From: Acidimicrobiia bacterium
GTDB lineage: Bacteria > Actinomycetota > Acidimicrobiia > Acidimicrobiales > SKKL01
Assembly: GCA_041676705.1 (NCBI GenBank)
Contig: JBAYRL010000004.1
Location: forward strand, 183,415-247,414
DNA: 64,000 bases
Direction: 5' to 3'
Part shown: one piece after another, positions 49,815 through 59,291 of the stretch
Layout of the letters: each line of letters opens with the position of its first letter
Numbering within the stretch: position 1 is the first letter of the stretch
The notes under the pieces: generated by a model
Database searches by the model: none
Told to the model about the DNA's origin: nothing
The model's input: only the letters and a program-made list of their open reading frames with translations
Program-made: the position numbers and the translations under genes

Positions 49815-50864
49815 CTAGAAACCGTAAAGCTCGGCTAGCTCGGGGTCACGTTCGGCCAGTTCTTTGGCCAAATCGAGCACCACGTGACACTGCTTGACTG
49901 AAGCATCATCTTCCATCTTCCCATCGAGCATGACAGCACCGGTACCGTCACCCATAGCTTCAATTACCCGCTGGGCGTGCTCAACCTCGGCGGCATCGGG
50001 ACTGAAAACCTTCTTGGCGATACCAATCTGAACCGGATGCAAACTCCATGCCCCCACACAGCCCAACAGGTAGGCGTTGCGGAACTGGTCTTCGCAGCCC
50101 ACGGTGTCAGAAATGTCGCCAAAAGGCCCGTAGAAAGGCAAGATGCCGTGCGCGGCACAAGCATCAACCATGCGAGCAATAGTGAAATGCCATAGGTCTT
50201 GTTGGAAAGTTGCCCGGGGAGCGTCAGCATCATCTGGATTGGCATCTTCACGGACCAAATAACCGGGGTGGCCACCACCCACCCGAGTAGTTTTCATGCG
50301 CCGGTTGGCAGCCAAGTCAGCCGGGCCAAGCGACATGCCCTGCATCCGAGGAGAAGCGCCACAGATTTCCTCGATATTGTTCATGCCCCGAGCAGTTTCC
50401 AAAATGGCATGCACCAAGATCGGGCGGGTTAGCCCAGCCTTAGCTTCAAGCTGCGCCAAGAGTCGGTCGATGTAGTGAATGTCTTCGGCACCCTCCACCT
50501 TGGGCACCATGATCACATCAATTTTGTCGCCAATTTCAGAAACAATCGCCGTCAGGTCGTCAAGCACCCAAGGCGAGTCGAGCGAGTTAATTCTGGTCCA
50601 AAGCTGAGTATCGGTTCGATCCCAAGCCTTGCCAACCTCTAGCAAGCCCGCACGCGCTGCTTCTTTGTCACTAGCCGGAACCCCGTCTTCCAGGTTCGCC
50701 AACAAAATATCCACCTGATCAGCCATATCACCGGCTTTGGCCACCATCTTCGGGTTAGCGGCAGGGAAGAAGTGAATCATCCGTGAAGGTCGGAAAGGGA
50801 TCTCACGAACTGGGGTTGGCGCCCCTACTGCCAGCGGTTGAAAAAAGTCCTTGGCGCTACGCAT
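49815..50864 (-). CDS. mcl1: L-malyl-CoA/beta-methylmalyl-CoA lyase-like protein
   Basis: The 349-residue CitE-superfamily protein matches the length and N-terminus of malyl-CoA lyase of Chloroflexus type (FRPSRMIHFFPAANPKMVAK). Metal-binding acids are in ILLANLEDGVPASDKEAAR and HAILETARGMNNIEEICGA, and the substrate loop in MSLGPADLAANRRMK. It would split beta-methylmalyl-CoA into propionyl-CoA and glyoxylate, and malyl-CoA into acetyl-CoA and glyoxylate. It heads a three-gene unit with a second lyase-like gene and the eIF-2B-like gene, next to methylsuccinyl-CoA dehydrogenase. Mesaconyl-CoA hydratase is not in the window. Confidence 0.75.
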   Translation of the reverse strand: MRSAKDFFQPLAVGAPTPVREIPFRPSRMIHFFPAANPKMVAKAGDMADQVDILLANLEDGVPASDKEAARAGLLEVGKAWDRTDTQLWTRINSLDSPWVLDDLTAIVSEIGDKIDVIMVPKVEGAEDIHYIDRLLAQLEAKAGLTRPILVHAILETARGMNNIEEICGASPRMQGMSLGPADLAANRRMKTTRVGGGHPGYLVREDANPDDADAPRATFQQDLWHFTIARMVDACAAHGILPFYGPFGDISDTVGCEDQFRNAYLLGCVGAWSLHPVQIGIAKKVFSPDAAEVEHAQRVIEAMGDGTGAVMLDGKMEDDASVKQCHVVLDLAKELAERDPELAELYGF

Positions 50865-50961
50865 TTAATCTCCAGTTTTGAGGTGGTTTATCACTTGACG
50901 ATAGGAGTCAATCTAGTCTCGGGTCGAGTCTGAGGCGTTATGCGGACTATCTTCTTCCAAT

Positions 50962-51456
50962 GTGAGCACCCAAGTCCCTCTTGACGTTCAGCTAAAGCCC
51001 ATCGACCACGATGCCCGACCGCTTGGTGAATGGCTGACCAACTTTCCAATTGCGGCTGTCGTGTTAGACCCCTACACACACGAAAGTGCCTGGATTCTCG
51101 ACACAGCCCGTCGAGTTCTAGAACATTTCCGTCCAGCCGACGTTCGCGTGACGCTAATTGTGGCGGGCGACGACGAGGAAGCCAAAGCGTTTTTAGGTCC
51201 GATCACCAAAGAATTCTTTGTGCTGTGTGACCCCGACCGTGCCTTTGTGAAAGCTGCTGAACTGGAATCATTGCCAGCGCTGATTCACGTGGCCCAAGAA
51301 GGTTCCATCGTTGGCAAAGCCGAAGGTTGGAATCCACTTGAGTGGCGTGACGTGACCAAACGGTTGGCATTGCGCTTGCACTGGAGCGCACCGCATGTAC
51401 CGGGTGGCTCTGACCCCCGCCCCTACCCGGGCAGCCCAGCTCTGGCCGAAACCTAA
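50962..51456 (+). CDS. Hypothetical protein with thioredoxin-like fold
   Basis: The 164-residue protein has alternating hydrophobic strands and helices (AAVVLDPYTHESAWILD, ADVRVTLIVAGDDEEAKAF and FFVLCDPDRAFVKAAE), ending SLPALIHVAQEGSIVGKAEG and WNPLEWRDVTKRLA. This suggests a thioredoxin-like or peroxiredoxin-like fold, but no CxxC motif is present. Only one Cys is seen, in VLCDPDR. I do not recognise a named family. It stands between the divergent lyase operon and the convergent fumC, with no operon partner. Confidence 0.6.
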   Translation: MSTQVPLDVQLKPIDHDARPLGEWLTNFPIAAVVLDPYTHESAWILDTARRVLEHFRPADVRVTLIVAGDDEEAKAFLGPITKEFFVLCDPDRAFVKAAELESLPALIHVAQEGSIVGKAEGWNPLEWRDVTKRLALRLHWSAPHVPGGSDPRPYPGSPALAET

Positions 51457-51491
51457 ACCAGCTTAACGCCAAGCCGGTTTGTACATAGGCC

Positions 51492-51536
51492 GGCTGGAAC
51501 CTAGGCGCGTAACACCACGCCAAACCTAGGCCAGCC
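51492..51536. terminator. Hairpin between convergent genes
   Basis: ggctgg-aa-cctagg (51492-51505) pairs with cctagg-ccagcc (51525-51536) with a 2-nt bulge and a 19-nt loop, in the gap between the thioredoxin-like gene and fumC. No U-run follows, so it may be a weak or rho-assisted terminator. Confidence 0.35.
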
Positions 51537-51554
51537 AGCCCAATAGCCTAAGGG

Positions 51555-52952
51555 CTACTTGATAATCCCGCCCTTGGTCATGGAAATGACGTCGAGGGCT
51601 TTGTCCAGCTCTTCGTTGGTGAGCAGCTCACGTTCCAACACGATGTCGCGGATGCTCTTGCCAGTGGCCGTAGATTCTTTAATCACTTCGGCGGCACGCT
51701 CGTACCCAATGTAAGGGTTCAGCGAAGTACCGATCGAAGGTGACGATTCGGCATACGTGCGGCATTGCTCGACATTGGCCTCGATACCGTCAATCATGCG
51801 GGTTGCAAACACCTTGGCCACATTGGCCAGTAGACGGCCCGATTCCAACATGTTGCGCGCCATCATCGGCAAATAAACGTTCAACTCGAAGTTGCCTTGT
51901 GAACCGCCAAAGGCCACCGCGGCGTCGTTCCCAATCACCTGGGCCCCTACCTGGGTCACCGCTTCGGCAATAACAGGGTTCACCTTGCCGGGCATGATAG
52001 AAGAGCCTGGTTGCAGATCGGGGATATGAATTTCGCTAAGACCGGTGCGCGGTCCCGACCCCATCCAGCGCAGATCGTTGGCAATCTTGATGAAAGCCAC
52101 GGCCGCCGCCCGATATTGTCCCGATACCTCAACCAAAGCATCGCGGGCGCTCTGGGCCGCGAAAGCATCGGGGGCTGGCGATAGGGGCAAGTTGGTGCGC
52201 TGCGCCAAACGCTCAATGACAGCTGCACCAAAACCATGTGGAGCGTTAATTCCGGTACCGACCGCCGTGCCGCCAAGAGGCAACCTGCCTACTCGCGCCG
52301 CCGAAGACTCCAAACGCTCGATGGCTTCTTCCACCTGTGCGGCAAACCCGCCGAACTCCTGGCCAAGTGTCACCGGAGTGGCGTCCATTAGGTGAGTACG
52401 GCCCGACTTCACCACCGCGGCGAACTCTTCCGCTTTGTTCCGTAGGCTTCCCGCCAGCTGCGCAAAAGCTGGAATCACTTCATTCAAAACAGCTTCCGTG
52501 ACCGCCACATGGATGGCCGAGGGGAAAACATCATTCGAAGATTGGCTGGCATTTACATGGTCATTCGGATGAACGGTACCCTCACCAAGCACCTCGTTGG
52601 CTAGATGTGCAATGACCTCGTTGGTGTTCATGTTCGACGAGGTGCCCGAACCGGTTTGGAAAACATCAATGGGGAACTGGTCGTGCCACGCCCCATCCAC
52701 GATGGCATTGGCAGCCTCGCTAATGGCGTCGGCGATCTCGTTCGTAACGCTTGGCACCTCGTCGCTTGCTGCGTTCACCACCGCCGCTTCGGCCTTGATC
52801 ATGGCCAAAGCCCGAATCAAGCCGGGATCGATGGTTAAACCTGAGATGGGAAAGTTCTCAACAGCGCGTTGAGTTTGAGCGGCCCATTTAGCTTCGATCG
52901 GAACCTTTACCTCGCCCATCGAATCGTGTTCGATACGCCACTGGTCACTCAT
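51555..52952 (-). CDS. fumC: Class II fumarate hydratase
   Basis: The 465-residue enzyme hydrates fumarate to malate without an iron-sulfur cluster. It shows the N-terminal DSMGEVKVPIEAKW, GSGTSSNMNTNEVIAHLAN, the catalytic His and Ser regions (SGRTHLMDATPVTLGQEF), and the superfamily signature GSSIMPGKVNPVIAE. Length is normal. It reads divergently from the class I fumarase at 53104, so the two unrelated enzymes share an intergenic region of about 150 bp. Confidence 0.96.
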   Translation of the reverse strand: MSDQWRIEHDSMGEVKVPIEAKWAAQTQRAVENFPISGLTIDPGLIRALAMIKAEAAVVNAASDEVPSVTNEIADAISEAANAIVDGAWHDQFPIDVFQTGSGTSSNMNTNEVIAHLANEVLGEGTVHPNDHVNASQSSNDVFPSAIHVAVTEAVLNEVIPAFAQLAGSLRNKAEEFAAVVKSGRTHLMDATPVTLGQEFGGFAAQVEEAIERLESSAARVGRLPLGGTAVGTGINAPHGFGAAVIERLAQRTNLPLSPAPDAFAAQSARDALVEVSGQYRAAAVAFIKIANDLRWMGSGPRTGLSEIHIPDLQPGSSIMPGKVNPVIAEAVTQVGAQVIGNDAAVAFGGSQGNFELNVYLPMMARNMLESGRLLANVAKVFATRMIDGIEANVEQCRTYAESSPSIGTSLNPYIGYERAAEVIKESTATGKSIRDIVLERELLTNEELDKALDVISMTKGGIIK

Positions 52953-53103
52953 CGGCCGCTCCTTAGCAGTTCGGGTTATTCAATATTTCGAGCCTAGCGA
53001 CCGCCCGAGTCGCTGACGCATCGTTTCCGCCTTAAGTCACAATAAGTTGATTCTGGTGGCTTTCCAGTGGCCACAACGCGGCACCTTAAGTACCGTTTCT
53101 ACT

Positions 53104-54747
53104 GTGAGCGATTTCATTTACACCGACTTGCTACCCACCGCACCAGCCGAAACAAACTTCCGGTTGCTAAGCACCGAAGGCGTTCGAACCATCGAGGCGG
53201 CCGGGCGCACTTTCTTAGAAGTTGACCCCGAAGCAATCCGTCTTTTGGCAGCCACGGCGATGAAAGACATCGCCCACCTATTGCGGCCCGACCATCTTGG
53301 TCAGCTGGCCTCGATTTTGGACGACCCAGAAGCCTCAGCCAACGACCGTTTTGTGGCGCTTGACCTGCTAAAGAACGCCAACATTGCAGCGGGCGGAATT
53401 TTGCCCTCGTGTCAAGACACCGGCACCGCCATCATCATGGGCAAGAAGGGCGAGCTGGTGCTAACTGGGGGCCAAGATGAACAAGCCATCGCCCACGGTG
53501 TGTACGACACTTACACCCGCTCCAATCTGCGCTACTCGCAGATGGCACCCCTCACCATGTGGGAAGAGAAAAACACGGGTACTAACCTGCCAGCACAAAT
53601 TGAGATTTACTCTACCGCTGGCAATGAATACGAATTTTTATTTGTGGCAAAAGGTGGCGGTTCGGCCAACAAAAGCTTTCTATACCAAGAAACCAAAGCC
53701 CTACTAAACCCCACTAAACTACTGGCCTTTTTAGACGAACAAATTCGCAATCTGGGTACGGCCGCTTGCCCGCCATACCACCTCGCCGTAGTTATTGGCG
53801 GAACTTCCGCCGAAGCTGTGATGAAGACCGCCAAGCTAGCCTCGGCTCACTACCTCGACACCCTGCCGACCAGTGGCAGCGACCTTGGCCACGGTTTCCG
53901 TGACCTTGAATTCGAAGCCGAGATTCTGCGCCTTAGCCAAGAAACCGGGATCGGTGCCCAATTCGGCGGCAAGTATTTCTGCCACGACGTACGGGTGATT
54001 CGCTTGCCACGCCACGGAGCTTCCTTACCCATTGGCCTCGCCGTGTCTTGCTCGGCTGACCGACAAGCCATCGGCAAAATCACCGCCGAAGGGGTGTTCC
54101 TCGAACAACTTGAAACTAACCCGGCACAGTACTTGCCGGAAGTCACCGACGATCATCTAGAGGGCACCGATGTGGTGCAGATCGACTTAAACCAGCCCAT
54201 GGATGCCATTCGAGCCGAGCTCTCCAAGTACCCGGTGAAGACCCGCCTCTCGTTGTCGGGACCTATGGTGGTGGCGCGCGACATCGCACACGCCAAAATT
54301 CAAGAGCGTTTAGATGCGGGCGAAGAAATGCCCCAATACTTGCGTGACCATATGGTTTATTACGCTGGCCCGGCCAAAACCCCCGAAGGTTACGCCTCGG
54401 GCTCATTCGGTCCAACCACAGCCGGACGCATGGACGCCTACGTCGATAGCTTCCAAGCCGCCGGAGGAAGCTTTGTGATGTTAGCCAAAGGAAACCGCTC
54501 GAAAGCCGTCACCGACGCCTGCAAACGCCACGGTGGTTTCTACCTCGGCTCTATCGGTGGACCAGCGGCACGACTAGCCAAAGACTGCATCACCAAAATT
54601 GAGACCCTTGAATACCCTGAGCTGGGCATGGAAGCGGTATGGCGCATCGAAGTTAAAGACTTCCCAGCCTTCATAGTGGTAGACGACAAAGGGAACGACT
54701 TTTTCGCTTCGCTCCGACGAGGGGTCGACATCGGCGTGAAGCGCTAA
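53104..54747 (+). CDS. fumA: Class I (iron-sulfur) fumarate hydratase
   Basis: From GTG 53104 the enzyme is 547 residues; a start at 53047 would add 19 unlikely residues. It is the oxygen-sensitive class I fumarase with alpha and beta parts in one chain. The cluster Cys lies in GILPSCQDTGTAIIMG, with others in GTAACPPYHLAVVIGG and AVSCSADRQAIGKI; the beta part has SLSGPMVVARDIAHAKIQER and YYAGPAKTPEGYASGSFGPT. It converts fumarate and malate with a [4Fe-4S] cluster, and perhaps takes mesaconate in some relatives. It is head to head with fumC. Confidence 0.93.
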   Translation: MSDFIYTDLLPTAPAETNFRLLSTEGVRTIEAAGRTFLEVDPEAIRLLAATAMKDIAHLLRPDHLGQLASILDDPEASANDRFVALDLLKNANIAAGGILPSCQDTGTAIIMGKKGELVLTGGQDEQAIAHGVYDTYTRSNLRYSQMAPLTMWEEKNTGTNLPAQIEIYSTAGNEYEFLFVAKGGGSANKSFLYQETKALLNPTKLLAFLDEQIRNLGTAACPPYHLAVVIGGTSAEAVMKTAKLASAHYLDTLPTSGSDLGHGFRDLEFEAEILRLSQETGIGAQFGGKYFCHDVRVIRLPRHGASLPIGLAVSCSADRQAIGKITAEGVFLEQLETNPAQYLPEVTDDHLEGTDVVQIDLNQPMDAIRAELSKYPVKTRLSLSGPMVVARDIAHAKIQERLDAGEEMPQYLRDHMVYYAGPAKTPEGYASGSFGPTTAGRMDAYVDSFQAAGGSFVMLAKGNRSKAVTDACKRHGGFYLGSIGGPAARLAKDCITKIETLEYPELGMEAVWRIEVKDFPAFIVVDDKGNDFFASLRRGVDIGVKR

Positions 54748-54785
54748 GCACTAGAATTTCTTACTTATCAGGAAGAGAGGTTGAC

Positions 54786-55937
54786 ATGGATCTACCTACC
54801 CAAGCCGACATCGACACAATCACCAGCCTGAATCAGGCCGGGCCTGCCGTTTCTCTCTACATGCCCACCCACCGAAGCGGTCCTGGCGTCGACGGCGACG
54901 CTAAACGCTGGAAGAATCTGGTCAACGCCGCTGATGCGGGCCTTACCCAAACCGGCCTGCGACGCCCCGACATTGATGCCCTATTAGGGCCTGCCCGCGC
55001 ACTTCAAAACTCCACCATGGAATGGCAATACATGGGCGATGGGCTGGCCATGTTCCTACGTCCGGGCTGGGAAAAAACTCTAAGAATGCCCCTCCAAGTT
55101 CCTGAAATCGCGGCGGTTGGCGACAAGGTGGTCGTTAGCCCACTTTTGCGTTATGTGACCACCGATGATCGTTTCTTGGTACTCACTGTTAGCCAGCGTT
55201 TGGTACGGGTTTTAGCGGGTACCGGCCACGGTTTAGAGCAAGTCATTCTAGATGACATTCCCACTAGTCTGCGTGAGGTAATTGAGCCGCCGGAACCACG
55301 TTCTGACACCATGACGCGCCCGGTTTCAGGTGGGCGTGCCCGGGCTGTTTTCTATGGACACGGCGCAGCCGATGATGACTTTAAGAAAGACCAAATCCAA
55401 CAATTCCTCGACATTGTGGCCCATGGTCTGGCCAAGTTTTTGGTTGATCAAGACCTGCCCGTAGTGCTGGTTGGCTTGCCGCGAATGGTGGGCGCATATC
55501 GAGCAGAGAACACCTATGCCAAAGTGTTAGCCGACACCGTCCAAAGCAATCCCGACCCGATGTCTGAGGAAGAAATTCATGCCGCTGTTTGGCCCATCAT
55601 CGAGAAGTATCTTGAGGAAGAACGCCAAGGCGCGATCAACCGTTTCGATGAGTTGAACGGTACCGGCAAGACAGCAGTCGATGCTCACGAGGTTGAAGCG
55701 GCCGCCGCTGAAGGCCGTGTTGACACCCTATTTCTTTCCGTTGAGCCATCATGTTGGGATTCGGTAAACGTAAAGGGCACACCCATGGTCGTTCTCGGCA
55801 CTGAAAACGAATTTTCAGCTTGCGAGGCCCTTGATGCCGCCGCCGTAAACACGCTCGCCCACGGTGGCGACGTCTATTCGCTGCCATCACATGCTGTCCC
55901 CGGCCGTCGCGCGATGTCGGCGATCTTGCGTTACTGA
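54786..55937 (+). CDS. baeRF-type bacterial eRF1-like protein
   Basis: The 383-residue protein resembles the bacterial archaeo-eukaryotic release-factor (baeRF) families. The start GPAVSLYMPTHRSGPGVDGD, the segment RWKNLVNAADAGL, the central VVLVGLPRMVGAYRAENTYA and the late DTLFLSVEPSCWDS match that eRF1-like layout. In comparative work these are proposed to act at the ribosome, for example in rescue or antibiotic resistance, but most are untested. A strong ribosome site (ggaagagagg) precedes the ATG. It lies tail to tail with an ABC-F ATPase, another ribosome-acting family. Confidence 0.65.
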   Translation: MDLPTQADIDTITSLNQAGPAVSLYMPTHRSGPGVDGDAKRWKNLVNAADAGLTQTGLRRPDIDALLGPARALQNSTMEWQYMGDGLAMFLRPGWEKTLRMPLQVPEIAAVGDKVVVSPLLRYVTTDDRFLVLTVSQRLVRVLAGTGHGLEQVILDDIPTSLREVIEPPEPRSDTMTRPVSGGRARAVFYGHGAADDDFKKDQIQQFLDIVAHGLAKFLVDQDLPVVLVGLPRMVGAYRAENTYAKVLADTVQSNPDPMSEEEIHAAVWPIIEKYLEEERQGAINRFDELNGTGKTAVDAHEVEAAAAEGRVDTLFLSVEPSCWDSVNVKGTPMVVLGTENEFSACEALDAAAVNTLAHGGDVYSLPSHAVPGRRAMSAILRY

Positions 55938-55996
55938 ATCAACGGTCGCGGGCTCAGTTTGTCGACGGTGTGAGACCATCGTCGGCGCCAGAAGTG

Positions 55997-57604
55997 TTAG
56001 GCCAGTTCCACCAGCTCGATTAGTTCTTCGTTCCAATAATCGAGCTGGGCTTCTGGCATCATTAGTACCCGCTGCGGTGCCAATTCACGCACAAACTCGG
56101 CGTCGTGACTCACGATAATCATAGTTCCCGGCCATGCAGCCAAGGCATTGGCAGTAGCTATCCGTGAGGTTGGATCAAGGTTGTTGGTAGGTTCGTCAAG
56201 CAGCAGCACGTTGTGCCGCCCAGCCACTAACTGCGCCAGTGCAAGCTTCGTTTTTTCACCGCCCGATAAGGTGCCAGCATCTTGAAAGACCTTGTCACCC
56301 GAAAGGCCAAACATACCTAGCAGTCGGCGTAGTTGTTCATCGTCCAGGCCTGCTTGTTCACGCATATGGTCAAGTAGCGTGCGACCAGCCTCGATGCCCT
56401 CGTGCTCTTGGGCGTAATACCCAACTGAGACGTTGTGACCCCATTCGAAACTTCCCAAATCTGGTTCAATAACACCCGCCAAGATTCGCAACAAGCTGGT
56501 TTTACCAGCCCCGTTAAGGCCCATCACCAAAATACGCTCACCACGACCTAGATCGAAGGTGACATCGATAAAGACGGTCAGGTCGTCGTACGATTTCGCC
56601 AGATCGTTGGCAACCAACACCGTGCGTCCAGCTGGCGGTGGCACCGGAAAGTCGAAGTCTAAAACCCGTCGTTTCTGCGGTCCTTCTACCCGCTGCGTTT
56701 CAAGTTTGGCCACTCTGGTATCAAGCGACTTGGCCGTGCGCGCCCGTTTGGTGGACTGATAACGCATCTTGTCGGCCAAGGTGGAAAGCCTCTTGATCTC
56801 GGCTTCCTGGCGAGCAGCAACCTTAGCTAAACGCTCTTCGTCTTTCTCCCTAGCCGAGAGATACTGCGAATAGGTGCCTTTATATTCCACCAGCTTGCCC
56901 AGCGTGTCTTCGCCTTCACGGTCAAGGTGAAGCACTTTGGTTATGGCTTCGTCCAACAAGTCGAGGTCGTGGCTGATTACCAGCAAAGCCCCCGAATAAG
57001 ACCGTAGGAAATCGAGCAGCCATTCTTTGGCGTCGTGATCAAGGTGGTTGGTGGGCTCATCCAGCAGCAATACGTCACTGCCAGCAAAAAGTATTCGGGT
57101 GAGTTCAACCCGACGACGTTGACCACCTGAGAGTGCACTGAGCGGTAAATCCAAACGGTCGGTTTCAAGGCCCAACCCGGCCGCTAAACGCTTGGCTTCT
57201 GCTTCAGCGGCGTAGCCACCTTCTTGGGCGAAGCGTTCTTCCAAACGGCTGTAACGAGCCACGTTAGCTTCACTCGGATTCTCGGCAATTTGAAGCCGTG
57301 CCTTCTCCAAGCGCAGCAACATTTGGTCAAAACCGCGGCCCGACAGGACATGGGTGATGGCCAAAGTCGCCGGATCGGTCTGGTCGGTACGAGGATCTTG
57401 GGAGAGATAGCCAAGGCCACCAACAATTTTTACCGAGCCCGCCTTAGGCGGAATATCGCCGCCAATAGTACGAAACAAACTGGTTTTGCCAGCACCGTTT
57501 CGACCTACTAGGCCAACTTTGTCTTTGGCACGAACCTCGAAAGAAACACCTTCGCTAAGAAGCTTTCCTCCTATCTCAACCGAGACGTCACTAACGCGAA
57601 TCAC
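55997..57604 (-). CDS. ABC-F family ATPase
   Basis: The 535-residue protein has two fused ATPase domains and no membrane segments. Walker A motifs are GRNGAGKTSLF and GLNGAGKTSLL; signatures are LSGGQRRRVELTRIL and LSGGEKTKLALAQL; Walker B is VLLLDEPTNHLD and VLLLDEPTNNLD. The linker (about 240-310) is charged and helical, as in proteins that reach into the ribosomal E site (EttA- or Uup-like). Such proteins tune translation or protect ribosomes from drugs. Resistance-type linkers cannot be told from housekeeping ones by sight. Confidence 0.9.
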   Translation of the reverse strand: MIRVSDVSVEIGGKLLSEGVSFEVRAKDKVGLVGRNGAGKTSLFRTIGGDIPPKAGSVKIVGGLGYLSQDPRTDQTDPATLAITHVLSGRGFDQMLLRLEKARLQIAENPSEANVARYSRLEERFAQEGGYAAEAEAKRLAAGLGLETDRLDLPLSALSGGQRRRVELTRILFAGSDVLLLDEPTNHLDHDAKEWLLDFLRSYSGALLVISHDLDLLDEAITKVLHLDREGEDTLGKLVEYKGTYSQYLSAREKDEERLAKVAARQEAEIKRLSTLADKMRYQSTKRARTAKSLDTRVAKLETQRVEGPQKRRVLDFDFPVPPPAGRTVLVANDLAKSYDDLTVFIDVTFDLGRGERILVMGLNGAGKTSLLRILAGVIEPDLGSFEWGHNVSVGYYAQEHEGIEAGRTLLDHMREQAGLDDEQLRRLLGMFGLSGDKVFQDAGTLSGGEKTKLALAQLVAGRHNVLLLDEPTNNLDPTSRIATANALAAWPGTMIIVSHDAEFVRELAPQRVLMMPEAQLDYWNEELIELVELA

Positions 57605-57675
57605 CCTCTAAGCTTGGCAGCTAAGAGGGTGAATGCGAATTTCCGAAGTGTGATTATTGGCTCTTGAACCTTGAG

Positions 57676-59211
57676 CTAGTTAACCAGGCGATCTCGCCCC
57701 GCCCAATAGGGTTCACGCAGCTTGAACTTCTGCAGCTTGCCGGTGGCAGTGCGGGCCAACTCGTCACGAAACTCAACCGAAGTTGGGCACTTGTAATGTG
57801 CCAAACGTTCTCGACAATGTTCAATAAGATCGCGCTCGGTAGCCGTGGCACCTGCTGAGAGCACCACTAAAGCCTTAACGGTTTCGCCCCATTTTTCATC
57901 AGGGACTCCGATTACGGCCACTTCCGCTACCGCAGGATGTGAAAACAGGGCGTCTTCCACCTCGACCGACGCGACGTTCTCACCCCCAGAGACAATGACG
58001 TCTTTCTTGCGATCAGAAATATTCAGATATCCATCGTCATCGATGAAGCCGCCGTCACCAGTATGAAACCAGCCATCCACAATGGCAGCCGCGGTAGCTT
58101 CAGGCTGTTCCCAATAACCTTCCAAGCAGTGGTTCGAACGGGCCAACACTTCACCATCAGGCGCAATATCCAGCTGCGTTCCAATGACCGGACTGCCAGC
58201 GCGCATTAGTTTCTTGGCGGCTTCTTCGGTGCTTAGGTCATCCCATTCTTGGCGCATCCGGTTCACGGTTAGCACCGGAGAAGTCTCGGTTAAGCCGTAG
58301 ATTTGGGTGAATTCCCAGCCCAGCTCGGTAATAACTCGTTCAATGGTTCGTGAGGGTGGCGGGGCACCGGCCACCACAATTCGCACCCGGTCGCGACCCG
58401 GAATTGGCCCATCCCAACTGGCGGCTGCTTCCAACACCGCGGCCACCACCGCCGGAGCGCCACAAAGGACAGTCACCTGGTGCTCTTCGATGCGACGCAA
58501 AATCTCATTGCCATCGACCTTGCGCAGCACAATCTGGTTCACGCCCATACCAGTTGTAGCAAAGGGCATTCCCCAGCCATTCACATGGAACATTGGCAGG
58601 GTGTGAAGGTAAACGTCACGATCGTTGATACCCAAGTGCCAACCAAAAATCGAGGCGTTGATCCACATGTTGCGATGGGTGAGCTGCACGCCTTTGGGCC
58701 GAGCGGTGGTACCGCTGGTGTAGTTAATAAAGGCAGTTGCGTCCTCGTCGGCTTCCCACGCTTTAGGAGTTTCACCAAAGCGGAAGAGTGTTTCGTCAGA
58801 TTCGGCACCGATAACGAAACGGTGCGGTGCCTTCACGTTAGCAAGGGCGTCTTCTAGCTCTGGGTCGATAAGCAGCACCGAAGCCCCACAATGGCCAACG
58901 ATGTACTTAACTTCGGCCGCGCTCAACCGGAAATTCACGGGAACCAAAATGCGACCGTAACCAGCCGCCCCGTAGAAAGCAGTCAGGAGTCGAGCCGAGT
59001 TGTGCGACACGACCGCCACTCGTTCGCCAACACCAACACCCAAAGCGTCGAGGCCAGCTGCGAAGGCTCGAGCATGCTCCCCCAGCTGAGCAAAGGTAAG
59101 TGAGCCCAACGACTTGGCCGGTTGCTGGTCTTCATCGACCACCGCAACACGATCGGGATAGATCGCCTCGGCACGATCTAGGAAATCTTTGATACTAAGT
59201 GCAACCTTCAA
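57676..59211 (-). CDS. fadD: AMP-forming fatty acyl-CoA synthetase-like protein
   Basis: The 511-residue adenylating enzyme has the ATP motif YTSGTTARPKGVQLTHRN, the substrate-region GWGMPFATTGMGVNQIVL, YGLTETSPV, TGDGGFIDDDGYLNISDRKK, and the C-terminal GKLQKFKLRE with catalytic Lys in TGK. It activates a carboxylic acid, probably a fatty acid, to its CoA thioester. The C-terminal Lys is a known acylation target of sirtuins in related enzymes. It is a single gene, 80 bp upstream of its neighbour. Chain length is unknown. Confidence 0.88.
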   Translation of the reverse strand: MKVALSIKDFLDRAEAIYPDRVAVVDEDQQPAKSLGSLTFAQLGEHARAFAAGLDALGVGVGERVAVVSHNSARLLTAFYGAAGYGRILVPVNFRLSAAEVKYIVGHCGASVLLIDPELEDALANVKAPHRFVIGAESDETLFRFGETPKAWEADEDATAFINYTSGTTARPKGVQLTHRNMWINASIFGWHLGINDRDVYLHTLPMFHVNGWGMPFATTGMGVNQIVLRKVDGNEILRRIEEHQVTVLCGAPAVVAAVLEAAASWDGPIPGRDRVRIVVAGAPPPSRTIERVITELGWEFTQIYGLTETSPVLTVNRMRQEWDDLSTEEAAKKLMRAGSPVIGTQLDIAPDGEVLARSNHCLEGYWEQPEATAAAIVDGWFHTGDGGFIDDDGYLNISDRKKDVIVSGGENVASVEVEDALFSHPAVAEVAVIGVPDEKWGETVKALVVLSAGATATERDLIEHCRERLAHYKCPTSVEFRDELARTATGKLQKFKLREPYWAGRDRLVN

Positions 59212-59291
59212 TGGGCCCCCTTAAAGCGGTGTGGTGCCACCCGAACTGTGACAGGTTTCACGTGACCTTAACGGACCATTGGCTTTTATCG

